Source: Candidatus Poribacteria bacterium
Lineage (GTDB): Bacteria > Poribacteria > WGA-4E > WGA-3G
NCBI GenBank assembly: GCA_022820835.1
Contig: JAJEET010000003.1
Coordinates: forward strand, 1-55,443
Direction: 5' to 3'
Length of the DNA stretch: 55,443 nucleotides
Below are positions 7,576-15,645 of the stretch, in pieces (position 1 is the stretch's first letter; each line of letters begins with the position of its first letter). The translations under genes were made by a program, and so were the position numbers. The notes under the pieces are model-generated. The model saw nothing but the letters and a program-made list of their open reading frames with translations, did no database searches and was not told the origin of the DNA.

Positions 7576-8679
7576 TTATTTGTCAAATTCCAATCCGATT
7601 CGGATGGCTGAGCCTGTGTCTGCGTAAGAAAACGCCTCGTTAATCTCGCCGAACGGGAAAGTATCAGAGATGATTTTGTGGAACGGATACCTGTCGCGTG
7701 TACGCATCAGGAAATCAAGTGCGCGCGGGATAACCCACGGCTCATAGACGATAACCCCCTGGATCGCCTTGCTACAGCGCACGATGTTACCCGGATCAAT
7801 CTCTGTCGGGAATCCGAGGTTGATGTTTCCGATCCAGAGGTAGCGTCCACCCCACCGGAGCATCTCTATGCCTTCAGCGAGGACACGCGGCGACCCGACA
7901 AACTCTGCAACAAGATCCGCGCCGATGCCACCCGTCTGATCAAGGACGTATTCCACCCGTGATTTCATATCTATCTCGTCAACGTTGAGCGTCTCATCTG
8001 CACCGAATTCTTGTGCCAATGTGAGTCGGGCGGGAAGACGATCAAGAACGATGATCCTACCGGCACCCATCTCCCGTGCGACTGCCGTTGCGTAGAGCCC
8101 GAGTCCGCCAGCACCTTGGATAACGACAGTATCCCCAAGCGTGATGCCGATCTGGTTTAACCCATAGATGACTTCAGACAAGGCACAGTTGATCGGTGAG
8201 ACGAGCGCATCGGAGAGTTCATCCGGAACCTTGAACACCCAATGCCCCGGTTTCATGTAGTAGTATTCGCCGTAAGCACCGTGGAAATGCGGCGGCTGTT
8301 CACTGGAGACACCGAGCCAATCTCGGTAGCGGTTCGGACATCCGGGTTTCCCGGTGAGGCACATCCAGCAACGTTGGCACGGCTTGAAATAGGAGTAAGC
8401 AATACGGTCACCTTCGGTAAGTGGTTGCCCGGCACTATCGGTTGTGATATTGCGTCCCATTGCCTCGATGGTGCCGATCATTTCGTGTCCGAGCACTTGC
8501 GGAATGCCACTTTCTATTTTCGGACCGTGTCCGCGCCAGAAGTGGAGATCAGAGCCGCAGATGTTCGCCATTCGGATACGCACGAGCATATCGTCGGGCG
8601 TAACAGACGGAATCGGATATTCCCGGAATTCCATCGGCGTTTGCGGTTCAGTGAAAATGGCGACTTTCCCTGTTTTCAT
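7576..8679 (-). CDS. Zinc-dependent medium-chain alcohol/sugar dehydrogenase
   Basis: A 367-residue NAD(P)-dependent medium-chain dehydrogenase of the sorbitol/threonine dehydrogenase type. Catalytic zinc ligands are C41 in the NICGSD motif and H65-E66 in the GHE motif. Structural-zinc cysteines are C101, C104, C107 and C114. The Rossmann fold shows VVIQGAGGLGLYA followed by an acidic VLDR that favours NAD. The substrate cannot be told from sequence. ATG 8679 has AAGGA upstream. It probably forms a two-gene unit with hemW without an obvious functional link. Confidence 0.85.
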   Translation of the reverse strand: MKTGKVAIFTEPQTPMEFREYPIPSVTPDDMLVRIRMANICGSDLHFWRGHGPKIESGIPQVLGHEMIGTIEAMGRNITTDSAGQPLTEGDRIAYSYFKPCQRCWMCLTGKPGCPNRYRDWLGVSSEQPPHFHGAYGEYYYMKPGHWVFKVPDELSDALVSPINCALSEVIYGLNQIGITLGDTVVIQGAGGLGLYATAVAREMGAGRIIVLDRLPARLTLAQEFGADETLNVDEIDMKSRVEYVLDQTGGIGADLVAEFVGSPRVLAEGIEMLRWGGRYLWIGNINLGFPTEIDPGNIVRCSKAIQGVIVYEPWVIPRALDFLMRTRDRYPFHKIISDTFPFGEINEAFSYADTGSAIRIGLEFDK

Positions 8680-8727
8680 TTTTTAGATTTCCTTGGGGTT
8701 CAGTGAGATAGGTATAGGCTTTAATGT

Positions 8728-9063
8728 TTAGACAACAGTAGAAATGTTAATCTCAGCTGGAGGCGTATCAGCGGGTCTCTCACGCACAACAATTTCAATA
8801 TCGCGATCCAATTTTCTGAGCATGGCAAATAGGTGTTCGATCGAGAAATCGTCGAGCCTGCCGTTTAAAAGTGTCGTGATTTCACGCTTACTAATACCGA
8901 GCTGCTTAGCTGCCTTGCCATGCTTAAGTTTCCTTTCAGTTATAATATCATAGATTATCAAGGCAAGACGAGTTTTCGCGAGATATTCTTCTGGATTGGG
9001 TATTTTCAAATCCTTGAATACATTACCGCTGCCTATTTCGTATTCAATTTTTTCGTTAGTCAT
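8728..9063 (-). CDS. HTH antitoxin of a Gp49-like toxin
   Basis: An XRE/HTH_37-type DNA-binding protein of about 111 residues. It has the family opening GSGNVFKDLKIPNPEEYLAK and a helix-turn-helix in KAAKQLGISKREITTLLNG. The same group includes antitoxins of HigBA-like modules, in which toxin comes first and antitoxin second, as here. AAGGAG sits 7 nt before ATG 9063 and only 1 nt before ATG 9069, so the inner start is preferred. It overlaps the toxin stop by 8 bp (ATGACTAA), indicating coupled translation. Confidence 0.8.
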   Translation of the reverse strand: MTNEKIEYEIGSGNVFKDLKIPNPEEYLAKTRLALIIYDIITERKLKHGKAAKQLGISKREITTLLNGRLDDFSIEHLFAMLRKLDRDIEIVVRERPADTPPAEINISTVV

Positions 9064-9406
9064 TTTCATTCTCCTTTTGAGCGATCACTTTTGCCTCATT
9101 CAAACGCCTGCGAATTAAAGCAATCTCTTGTTTCGGAGTTTTTATCCTGAATTTCGATTTTTTTTGGAAGCAATGGAGCACATAAATCACGTTCCCCAGA
9201 TTGACTGCATAAATCGCCCGGTAGGTGTTCCGGTCATAATTGCTTACGATTTCATATACACCCGAAAATCCTCGCAAGAACTTGACATTGTGATGTGTTA
9301 ATCCTGCTTGTGCTCTTTCCAAAATGAAACCTATCTCATGCCGCACGCTGGCGGGAAATGTTAATAACCGCTTTTTGGAGTCTCCAACCCAGACAACGGG
9401 GTTCAT
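9056..9406 (-). CDS. Phage Gp49-like / HigB-type toxin
   Basis: A ~116-residue RelE-superfamily toxin of the phage-derived Gp49-like family. The landmarks are MNPVVWVGDSKKRLLTFPAS, the VKFLRGFSGVYEI strand, YRAIYAVNLGNVIYVLHCF and a C-terminal KTPKQEIALIRRRL helix. Relatives cleave mRNA on the ribosome. ATG 9406 gives the usual family start; ATG 9421 would add MQEKE. It forms an operon with the HTH antitoxin. Confidence 0.8.
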   Translation of the reverse strand: MNPVVWVGDSKKRLLTFPASVRHEIGFILERAQAGLTHHNVKFLRGFSGVYEIVSNYDRNTYRAIYAVNLGNVIYVLHCFQKKSKFRIKTPKQEIALIRRRLNEAKVIAQKENEND

Positions 9407-9439
9407 TTCTTTTTCTTGCATTTATTAGAAATATCAACC

Positions 9440-9832
9440 TTAATATTCATCGAAATTGACAACTTTCCAACGTCCTTCAACCTGTTCGGTTTGGATGACG
9501 ACTTTTCGGGTACGCGTTGTCGTATCACTGATTTTGATGGTGAGTTGGTAGTTGAATAAGACATGCGCCTCGTCTTCCTCTTTTCCAACCGGTTTGTATG
9601 TCATATTCGGTACTTCATCAAACTGTTGTCCGGGTTCTCGTACTTCGCTCACACGTGCGATCTCGTCTTCGAGTTTTTGTGCCGCGAGTCCATGGCTGAG
9701 TAGGAGTGCTGCGGCTTGGTCTGCACGCTGATAGTAGTTATAAATAAAGTCTTCACTGACGGCGCGCGGGGTGTTCCTGTTTGAGCAGGCGAATATTAGA
9801 AGCGTCAACAGTAACAGGTATTGTGGTTTCAT
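9440..9832 (-). CDS. Small lipoprotein, unknown function
   Basis: A 130-residue protein with a lipoprotein signal: MKPQYLLLLTLLIFACS gives a lipobox with Cys near residue 16. The mature part has a helical DFIYNYYQRADQAAALLL segment and a beta-rich tail ending EGRWKVVNFDEY, similar in style to NTF2-like or DUF4878-like lipoproteins; I cannot assign a family. ATG 9832 has GAGAGG upstream, lying inside the last codons of the preceding gene. GTG 9838 is the less likely start. It is probably coupled to the phosphodiester glycosidase. Confidence 0.7.
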   Translation of the reverse strand: MKPQYLLLLTLLIFACSNRNTPRAVSEDFIYNYYQRADQAAALLLSHGLAAQKLEDEIARVSEVREPGQQFDEVPNMTYKPVGKEEDEAHVLFNYQLTIKISDTTTRTRKVVIQTEQVEGRWKVVNFDEY

Positions 9833-9834
9833 GT

Positions 9835-11154
9835 TCACCTCTCTTTTGCACGGATCATCGCAACGTTGAAGATACGGCGTTCATAGCCGTTTGAGGGACT
9901 GTTCACGACTTTGCCTAATGCCCAGAGCGTTGAGGAGCTGCCGCCATCGAAATTGATGGCGTGTTTGATCCCGAGCTCGCTGAAAAATCTTCCCATATCG
10001 TAGAGCGTCATCCCCATACTGTACCCGGGTTCTCTACCGTCAATAGCGATGAGGAAGAGTTTATCGTCGTTAAATCCTAAAGCACTCCGCGGGTGGCGTG
10101 ATGCACCGTTCCGATGTTCATAAGCAGTGCGTCCATAAGACGCACCGAAGGCAAGCAGTTCAGGTTCGACTTTGCCATCTCGTACGAGCCGTAGGTTTCC
10201 CCCGATTCCGCGTTGTACCCGCTGCCATTTTGTAGGTGTGAGTGCTATTTCCAGCGTGCCGGTTGTAGACACATTGATCGCTCTAAGCCAATCGCGTCCG
10301 GTACCTGATTCTATTGCAAGGACAAGCCCATCAGACGGTATGACGCTGTTCCCACGCCGGTTGACCTCAGTGACAACGAACCTGCTGCTGTATTTTCCAG
10401 TTAACGGCAGTTCGAGTTTTTTGAGTGTGAACTCGTAGGCTCGACGTGTCAGTGTTCTGCGTCCGAAGCGTGGCGTATAGAGGACGACGGGCGCATAAGA
10501 ATCACAGATCTGGTTGATAGCATCAATCGGAAGCGTGTCGCGGCCGCGATTGTCAATGTGGAGTTTCCCGTTGAGTTGGACGCTATCGAGCAGGAATTCG
10601 CCATCAGGCGTAACGCCGAAACTGGTTTCACCCCACGGTGAGGGTGGCGAATATCCCCATCTATCGCGTGCTATCGGAATACTGATGAGCTCCCCGTCTT
10701 GGATGTGTAAGTTAAAAGTCATGCCGCCGCGTCCATAAGAGTCGCCTCGGATACCGAAACTTCCGTTGACACCCGCGAGCGGGAGGATATCTCTTCTCAT
10801 GAGTCGGCGAGTCGCATCGCTAATCGTCTCACGTCCTATAATTTGAGTGTTGGCGAGTTCGATGTCAAATTGTAGATTCGTTGCGCTGCGATCCATCTCT
10901 GCGATGTAGACTGCGGCACCACCGACCCACCAGTAACGATGCAGCCGAAAGCCTTGGGGCCAGCGTTTACGATTGAGCTCATCGCGTTGTCTAACAGTAT
11001 CTGGTAGCACCTCAGAGGACTTATTCGCGGAAGCCATGCCGCGAAAAAAGAGATAATCAATACCTCGTAGCGCGCTAAACGCAATAACAAGAAACAGGAT
11101 GAGAAGGCAGACGGTAATGAGTCGTGTGAGGTGAGATTTGTTTTCTTTTGTCAT
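9835..11154 (-). CDS. Phosphodiester glycosidase (NAGPA domain), membrane-anchored
   Basis: A 439-residue protein with one N-terminal membrane segment (LITVCLLILFLVIAF, about residues 12-30) and an extracytoplasmic catalytic domain. The domain matches the family of the mammalian uncovering enzyme NAGPA: ILPLAGVNGSFG, a SALGFNDDKLFLIAIDGR strand, DMGRFFSELG, and the hallmark INFDGGSSSTLWALGKVVNS followed by ER. Family members split sugar-phosphodiester bonds and in bacteria often act on cell-envelope polymers. It is followed within a few bases by the lipoprotein gene, so the pair may work together at the envelope. Confidence 0.85.
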   Translation of the reverse strand: MTKENKSHLTRLITVCLLILFLVIAFSALRGIDYLFFRGMASANKSSEVLPDTVRQRDELNRKRWPQGFRLHRYWWVGGAAVYIAEMDRSATNLQFDIELANTQIIGRETISDATRRLMRRDILPLAGVNGSFGIRGDSYGRGGMTFNLHIQDGELISIPIARDRWGYSPPSPWGETSFGVTPDGEFLLDSVQLNGKLHIDNRGRDTLPIDAINQICDSYAPVVLYTPRFGRRTLTRRAYEFTLKKLELPLTGKYSSRFVVTEVNRRGNSVIPSDGLVLAIESGTGRDWLRAINVSTTGTLEIALTPTKWQRVQRGIGGNLRLVRDGKVEPELLAFGASYGRTAYEHRNGASRHPRSALGFNDDKLFLIAIDGREPGYSMGMTLYDMGRFFSELGIKHAINFDGGSSSTLWALGKVVNSPSNGYERRIFNVAMIRAKER

Positions 11155-11180
11155 TTTGTTTTTAACCGTCGGAAACCACC

Positions 11181-11208
11181 CTCGTAGGGGCGAGGTTGCC
11201 TCGCCCGC
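11181..11208. repeat. GTAGGGGCG-family palindrome
   Basis: GGGCGAGG-TTG-CCTCGCCC forms a perfect 8-bp stem. It is a variant of the hairpins at 2373, 53115 and 53196, with matching changes on both arms. Confidence 0.6.
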
Positions 11209-11247
11209 TGTGGAGTGTTTTATTAATTCTAAAATCCACTATAATTG

Positions 11248-11341
11248 GGTAATGCATCAACAACCTCTTAGTAGGAGCGAGCTAGACTCGCGACCTTTAA
11301 CGATTACCGATTTATTTTCTTAAACTTCATCACACTCCGTC
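11248..11341. repeat. Direct repeat flanking thrC, copy 1
   Basis: This copy reads GTAGGAGCGAGC-TAGA-CTCGCGA and then TTTAACGATTACCGATTTAT and CTTCATCACACTCCG. The copy at 12520-12633 has the same order and orientation on the other side of the threonine synthase gene. Only this copy has the simple short loop. Confidence 0.65.
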
Positions 11342-11352
11342 CACAGTGTTTG

Positions 11353-12459
11353 TTACGTGCTGCTAGCTTTTAAGCCGACGCCGGTGAGGATTGATACGAC
11401 TTGGTCTCCTGATGCTATAATACCTTCTTCTCGGAACTTCTGATATGCTTCGACAACTACGGCGGAAGTCGGTTCGACATAGATGCCTTTTTCTGCGAGT
11501 ATTCTGAGTCCTATTTTAATATCTTCGTCATTGACGGTCGCAAATGCACCGTTTGTGGCGGTGATAGCCTCCAAAATCAGCCGCCCTCGGATGGGGAGTT
11601 CTGCGGTAATCCCCTCAGCGAGCGTCTTTTCGGTTTGCGCCATTCTAGTGACAACTGTTGTCTTATCAACGTCCGCATTGTAGATCGGGCAACAGACATC
11701 CGGCTGAACGCCGAGGAGGCGTGGGATATTTTTTATGAGTCCTTGCACCTGTAATTCACGGAAACCGATATAAAGTCCTAAGTAGATACTCCCGAACCCG
11801 ACGGGACAGATAACGTGCGTCGGCGGTTGCCATCCGAGCTGCTCAACGATTTCGTACGCAAGTGTTTTCGTGCCTTCTAAAAAGAACGGATGCCAGTTGT
11901 GGGAGGCGTAACAGGTGCGCGCTGCTGCGTGTTTCACTGCCTCCGTCGTTGCCATGCGGTTCCCCGGCACCAATTCTAACGCTGCACCATAAGCGGAAAT
12001 CTGTCTTAATTTGCCTTGTGATGTGGATTCGGGGCAGTAGATGGTACAGTGAATACCCGCCCTTGCGCTGTACGCGGCGATCGCTGCACCCGCGTTGCCT
12101 GATGAATCCTCGACGACTGCTTCAACCCCGAGCCCCTTGAGATGCGTCATCAGGACGGACGCACCTCTGTCTTTGTAGGAACCGGTTGGACAGAGGTAGT
12201 CTAATTTGACGAAATGTTCCGGTGTGTTGACATCCAGTGGAACGAGTGGTGTCATACCTTCACCGAGAGTAACAACCTCTGTGTCCGCATCAATCGGTAG
12301 TGCCTCGCGATACCGCCAGAGTGACATCGCCGCCGGAACCTGCGGATTCGGACATATCTGTGAATCTTTGGCTAAGGTTAAGGCGTTTCCACAATCGCAT
12401 TGATACCGTAACGGCGATATTTCGTAGGTTTTATTGCATTTGTCGCAGTGATAGTTCAT
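11353..12459 (-). CDS. thrC: Threonine synthase
   Basis: A 368-residue PLP enzyme converting O-phosphohomoserine to threonine. An N-terminal zinc ribbon has C5-x2-C8 and C21-x-C23. The PLP lysine is K96 in PTGSYKDRGA, and the cofactor pocket shows EDSSGNAGAA and a Gly-rich CPVGFGSIYLG loop. The length and zinc ribbon fit the class common in bacteria and archaea with N-terminal ribbons. It stands alone, flanked by direct repeats. Aspartate kinase (45 kb) and threonine dehydratase (51 kb) of the same metabolic area lie elsewhere in the window. Confidence 0.9.
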   Translation of the reverse strand: MNYHCDKCNKTYEISPLRYQCDCGNALTLAKDSQICPNPQVPAAMSLWRYREALPIDADTEVVTLGEGMTPLVPLDVNTPEHFVKLDYLCPTGSYKDRGASVLMTHLKGLGVEAVVEDSSGNAGAAIAAYSARAGIHCTIYCPESTSQGKLRQISAYGAALELVPGNRMATTEAVKHAAARTCYASHNWHPFFLEGTKTLAYEIVEQLGWQPPTHVICPVGFGSIYLGLYIGFRELQVQGLIKNIPRLLGVQPDVCCPIYNADVDKTTVVTRMAQTEKTLAEGITAELPIRGRLILEAITATNGAFATVNDEDIKIGLRILAEKGIYVEPTSAVVVEAYQKFREEGIIASGDQVVSILTGVGLKASST

Positions 12460-12519
12460 TATCGGTTTTCAGTTGTCAGCACTCAGTTAGCGGGATTACA
12501 TGAAGTTTAAGGATTTAAC

Positions 12520-12633
12520 TCGATAATTCATCAATAATCTCTTGGTAGGAGCGAGTGTTTTTGCTGGGGTGTTTCTTATGCTCGCGATCCTTAACGATTA
12601 CCGAAATATTTATTTAATCTTCATCAAACCCCG
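12520..12633. repeat. Direct repeat flanking thrC, copy 2, with inserted cassette
   Basis: It is homologous to 11248-11341 (GGTAGGAGCGAG, CTCGCGA, CTTAACGATTACCGA, CTTCATCA, CCCCG). The hairpin loop between GAGCGAG (12549-12555) and CTCGCGA (12581-12587) has been replaced by a 23-bp cassette at 12556-12578. Confidence 0.65.
12556..12578. mobile_element. 23-bp cassette in a palindrome loop
   Basis: It begins TGTTTTTGCTGGGG and ends TGTTTCTTA, and differs at one base from 29206-29228. It has no coding capacity or inverted ends that I can see. It is called mobile only because the same segment sits inside two different palindromes. Confidence 0.4.
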
Positions 12634-12649
12634 CCTGCATATACGGACA

Positions 12650-13333
12650 TTATTCACTGCCTGTCTTGAGCTGTCCCCAAGTTGTGGTCAATTTCGCGGC
12701 TGGATCAACGGCTTGCGGGATACCGAACGGACTATCGGCATCGAAATCTTCTGGCGGTTCGATCGTGCTGAACCAGACCCGATTAATCCAAATAGGGCCC
12801 TTACCGTGAGAGGAAAATCGGAAGTCTGAGCCATTTGCACGATTCTCAAAACGGCCATCCTTGATTTCCCAAATATGAACGAGCCATTCATCTGTTCCAC
12901 CGGGTTTTACAATATCAAACGCACCATCGCCTGCACCACGGAAGGCACCATCAACAGGACCCGCACCGTTGCTGTCGTATTGGCAGTCAATCTCTTCTGC
13001 TTCGTTGGAATCGAAATACTCCATAACGATCCACGCCTTATGCTTCCCGCCGAATACAAACGTATCATCAATCTTGAAGTACATGTGATTGTGTCCAGGA
13101 CCGTTGTAGGGCCACGGGTTCTCTAAACAATCAACGCCGCCTTGCTCAGCGGGTTCAGTTACGCCATCGCCTTGTTCACTTTGGGTTAATAAAACACCTT
13201 CGCTCTCTTCGCCGAGGTCTACCCAGATGTAGTTCACACCTTCTTCGGGTTCCTCCGCCGCGAATGTACCGACTGAGATCAGCACGCACTGAATTAATAT
13301 CAGTGCTGTTGTCCATCGGATACGGTGTAACAT
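12650..13333 (-). CDS. Secreted protein of unknown function
   Basis: A 227-residue protein with a signal peptide (ALILIQCVLISVGTFAAE, cut near residue 26). The mature part is acidic and rich in Asp, Gly and Trp. It contains KAWIVMEYFDSN, GTDEWLVHIWEIKDGRFENR and NGSDFRFSS, a pattern that suggests a beta-sandwich, perhaps carbohydrate-binding; that is a guess. AAGGAGG lies 6 nt before ATG 13333, a textbook start. It is a single gene just downstream of the HAF array on the same strand. Confidence 0.7.
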   Translation of the reverse strand: MLHRIRWTTALILIQCVLISVGTFAAEEPEEGVNYIWVDLGEESEGVLLTQSEQGDGVTEPAEQGGVDCLENPWPYNGPGHNHMYFKIDDTFVFGGKHKAWIVMEYFDSNEAEEIDCQYDSNGAGPVDGAFRGAGDGAFDIVKPGGTDEWLVHIWEIKDGRFENRANGSDFRFSSHGKGPIWINRVWFSTIEPPEDFDADSPFGIPQAVDPAAKLTTTWGQLKTGSE

Positions 13334-13385
13334 GATTTCCTCCTTATAGTGAAACCTAAAAATAAAGAGACACTTTCCACCCCCC

Positions 13386-13413
13386 GGTAGGTTCGGTTTC
13401 CTAACCGAACCGG
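13386..13413. repeat. GGTTCGGTT hairpin repeat
   Basis: Perfect 9-bp arms GGTTCGGTT (13390-13398) and AACCGAACC (13403-13411). It matches the 18494 repeat except that both arms carry the compensating change GC to TA at the middle pair. It lies between the secreted-protein gene and the HAF array. Confidence 0.65.
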
Positions 13414-13556
13414 TGCGGAATGTCCTATGGATTTTAAACTTTAATATAAATTGTAACGTGAGTTCGACCTAAAAATTTAGAGAAACCTAACACGATCCTC
13501 AAGTGATTAAGGACTTTACGATAAATTTTACACCCAAAAAATATACGAGGCAAATA

Positions 13557-15371
13557 CTATTTCATAATGATCATCCGTTTTGTCTGCTGGAAAGATGGCG
13601 TTGTCAATTGATAGAAGTAGACACCACTTGCTACGGGTTCACCGAGCGCATTACGTCCATCCCAATAAGCAGCGCGCCCTCGATGCTGATAAAAGCCTGC
13701 CGATTGGTAACCGAATGGAAGGGTTCGGATATGCTTGCCTGTCGCGTCATAAATAGACAGAGACACCGAGCTCGCTTCTGAGAGTTGGTACGGAATCCAT
13801 GTTTCCGGATTAAACGGATTCGGGTAATTCTGTAGGAGTTGGCTCCGTTTCGGAGTGCCGATGCTGTCAAGCGATACAGTCATAACTGCATTTTCAAGAT
13901 GCGTTGTGTCTACCGTGAAATTGAACTTTTCTGAAACGATATTCCCATGGATATCAGTGACAGTTAATTCGAGCGTGTCCCCGACTTCAATAACACTACG
14001 ATAGTTGAGATCAGCGGTCGCAGCAGCGAAGTAGTTCCCGCGAACCTGAGATGTCATAACGATGTTTGTTCGATGATTTCGGACTTTCACGATGTAACCG
14101 TCAAAATGATGGATACCTTCTAAATGTCCACTGACAACAAAAGCCCATATCGGATCGGCGTGTGCGATCGGTGCTGCTGCCACCTCCGTTGGGTTTGTCC
14201 ACGCTGTTCCAGTGAAGACAAGATCGCGTGCCTGTGGTAGATTGACGATGTACCCTTTTGCACCTTCAATCGGAAATCCGTCGTCGGGTGCGTTTGGTGT
14301 CCATGCGACAAAACGCCGGTTCGCGGCATCAAATGTAATAACCGTTGTCGCTCCAGTCTTTACCGCAAGCGAGCGGGCTGTCGTCTCAACAGTCGGTTTC
14401 AACGGCACAGACAGCATGTTCAAACCTTTAGAGAGGTGCATGGAGAAAATATTGCCGAAACCTGCTCCGTTGGGTTGGGTTTTAGGTCTACCGACGAAAC
14501 CAAGTCTACGACCATCTGCTAAATCATAAAACCCGATAATACTGCCATCCTGATTAACATTTCGGACGACAGTGATCACACTGCCTGGGAGTCGCACTTC
14601 ATAGAGGGTGCCATCTGGCAGGAGGATATAGGACCGCAGAATATCGTTTGCAGCTTTGGCTCTGAAGCCGATAAGACCGAGATCAGTGATGGTGTTCACA
14701 AATAGGAATTCAAGATTCGGCGTTGTAGGAAGGTCAATAGTGGTGAAACTGCCGTCGGGGTGACGTATGAACCCATGAAACATTCCATCGGCATCCACGT
14801 AGCTGCCGACGACAGCACCTGCGGCGTTAACAAAGTCCCCATAAGTATTGGTCGCGCCTGGAAATGTAATTGTCAGTTCCCCTGAGAAGGCGTGGCTGAC
14901 TCCCGCTGCGTCAACGATATTACCGCTCAGTGCCCCCGTTTCGTCACTAAGACCATAGATGTTGGTTTCGGCTGCCCCAGGGAAATCATATTGCCGTAGT
15001 TCGCCATTTTCCAAGACGACACCATGGTAAAGACCGTTACTATCCTTGTAGTGTCCGGCAGCTTGTCCACTGTTACCGAGCGCATAGAAGTAGGTGTTCT
15101 GAGAACCGGGGAAATCGTATGTCGTAAAAACGCCGTCAATCAGCGTAAAGCCGACTGTCTTTTCACCATCAGCACTCCGCGTGTTGCCAGCGTAATCCCC
15201 GAAGTCGTTACTCGCCGTCACCTCCAGAAAATCGACACCCGGAACTTCGATCGTCTCAAAGATATAATCTGCAATCGGTGTGTCAGCACTAACTTGTGCA
15301 ACGGTGTACCCTATAAAACAAGGGGTTAGACAGATAAATAAGATAAAAGCAGTTTTTATGTAGTGATTCAT
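13557..15371 (-). CDS. Secreted HAF-repeat protein with FlgD-like sorting domain (1 module)
   Basis: A 604-residue secreted protein, last of five tandem paralogues. ATG 15371 follows GAAGGG and begins a signal peptide (MNHYIKTAFILFICLTPCF). It has one ~280-residue module of HAF-type beta repeats (units like GVFTTYDFPGSQNT-YALGNSGQAAGHY). Next comes a region beginning LSKGLNMLSVPLKP, an Ig-like domain of type A (VGDTLELTVTD), and the C-terminal domain NYPNPFNPETWIPYQLSE ending QTKRMIIMK. The last domain resembles FlgD-Ig/T9SS tails that direct export and surface attachment. It is the shortest and most diverged of the five, with an NAREEG-type leader upstream and no hairpin after its stop. Confidence 0.8.
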   Translation of the reverse strand: MNHYIKTAFILFICLTPCFIGYTVAQVSADTPIADYIFETIEVPGVDFLEVTASNDFGDYAGNTRSADGEKTVGFTLIDGVFTTYDFPGSQNTYFYALGNSGQAAGHYKDSNGLYHGVVLENGELRQYDFPGAAETNIYGLSDETGALSGNIVDAAGVSHAFSGELTITFPGATNTYGDFVNAAGAVVGSYVDADGMFHGFIRHPDGSFTTIDLPTTPNLEFLFVNTITDLGLIGFRAKAANDILRSYILLPDGTLYEVRLPGSVITVVRNVNQDGSIIGFYDLADGRRLGFVGRPKTQPNGAGFGNIFSMHLSKGLNMLSVPLKPTVETTARSLAVKTGATTVITFDAANRRFVAWTPNAPDDGFPIEGAKGYIVNLPQARDLVFTGTAWTNPTEVAAAPIAHADPIWAFVVSGHLEGIHHFDGYIVKVRNHRTNIVMTSQVRGNYFAAATADLNYRSVIEVGDTLELTVTDIHGNIVSEKFNFTVDTTHLENAVMTVSLDSIGTPKRSQLLQNYPNPFNPETWIPYQLSEASSVSLSIYDATGKHIRTLPFGYQSAGFYQHRGRAAYWDGRNALGEPVASGVYFYQLTTPSFQQTKRMIIMK

Positions 15372-15590
15372 AATTATCCCTTCTTCACGTGCGTTGAAAA
15401 CCGTCAGTAAACGGTTTCTGTTTAAATGCGATATTTGAACCGATGCTAAAAGAAATTTCCTATGGATATTATAGCACTTTTCTCGGATATTGACCACTTT
15501 TTATTTTTTTCCGATAAGTGGATTGATGCTTAAAGCCGGGAGGCAATTCGGAGGTTGGGATTTACACGCCATTTTTCGCCTTAAAAGGTA

Positions 15591-15625
15591 GTGTCACAGC
15601 TGCATCAGTCGCACAACTGTGACAC
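15591..15625. terminator. 3' hairpin of HAF gene 2
   Basis: Arms GTGTCACAGCTGC and GCACAACTGTGACAC lie 21 bp beyond the stop of the gene at 15646. In minus-strand RNA, G-U pairs keep the stem closed where the arms differ. No T-run follows directly, so it may be a terminator, an mRNA 3' stabiliser or an interspersed repeat. Confidence 0.55.
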
Positions 15626-15645
15626 CTATAAGGTACGGATTGACT

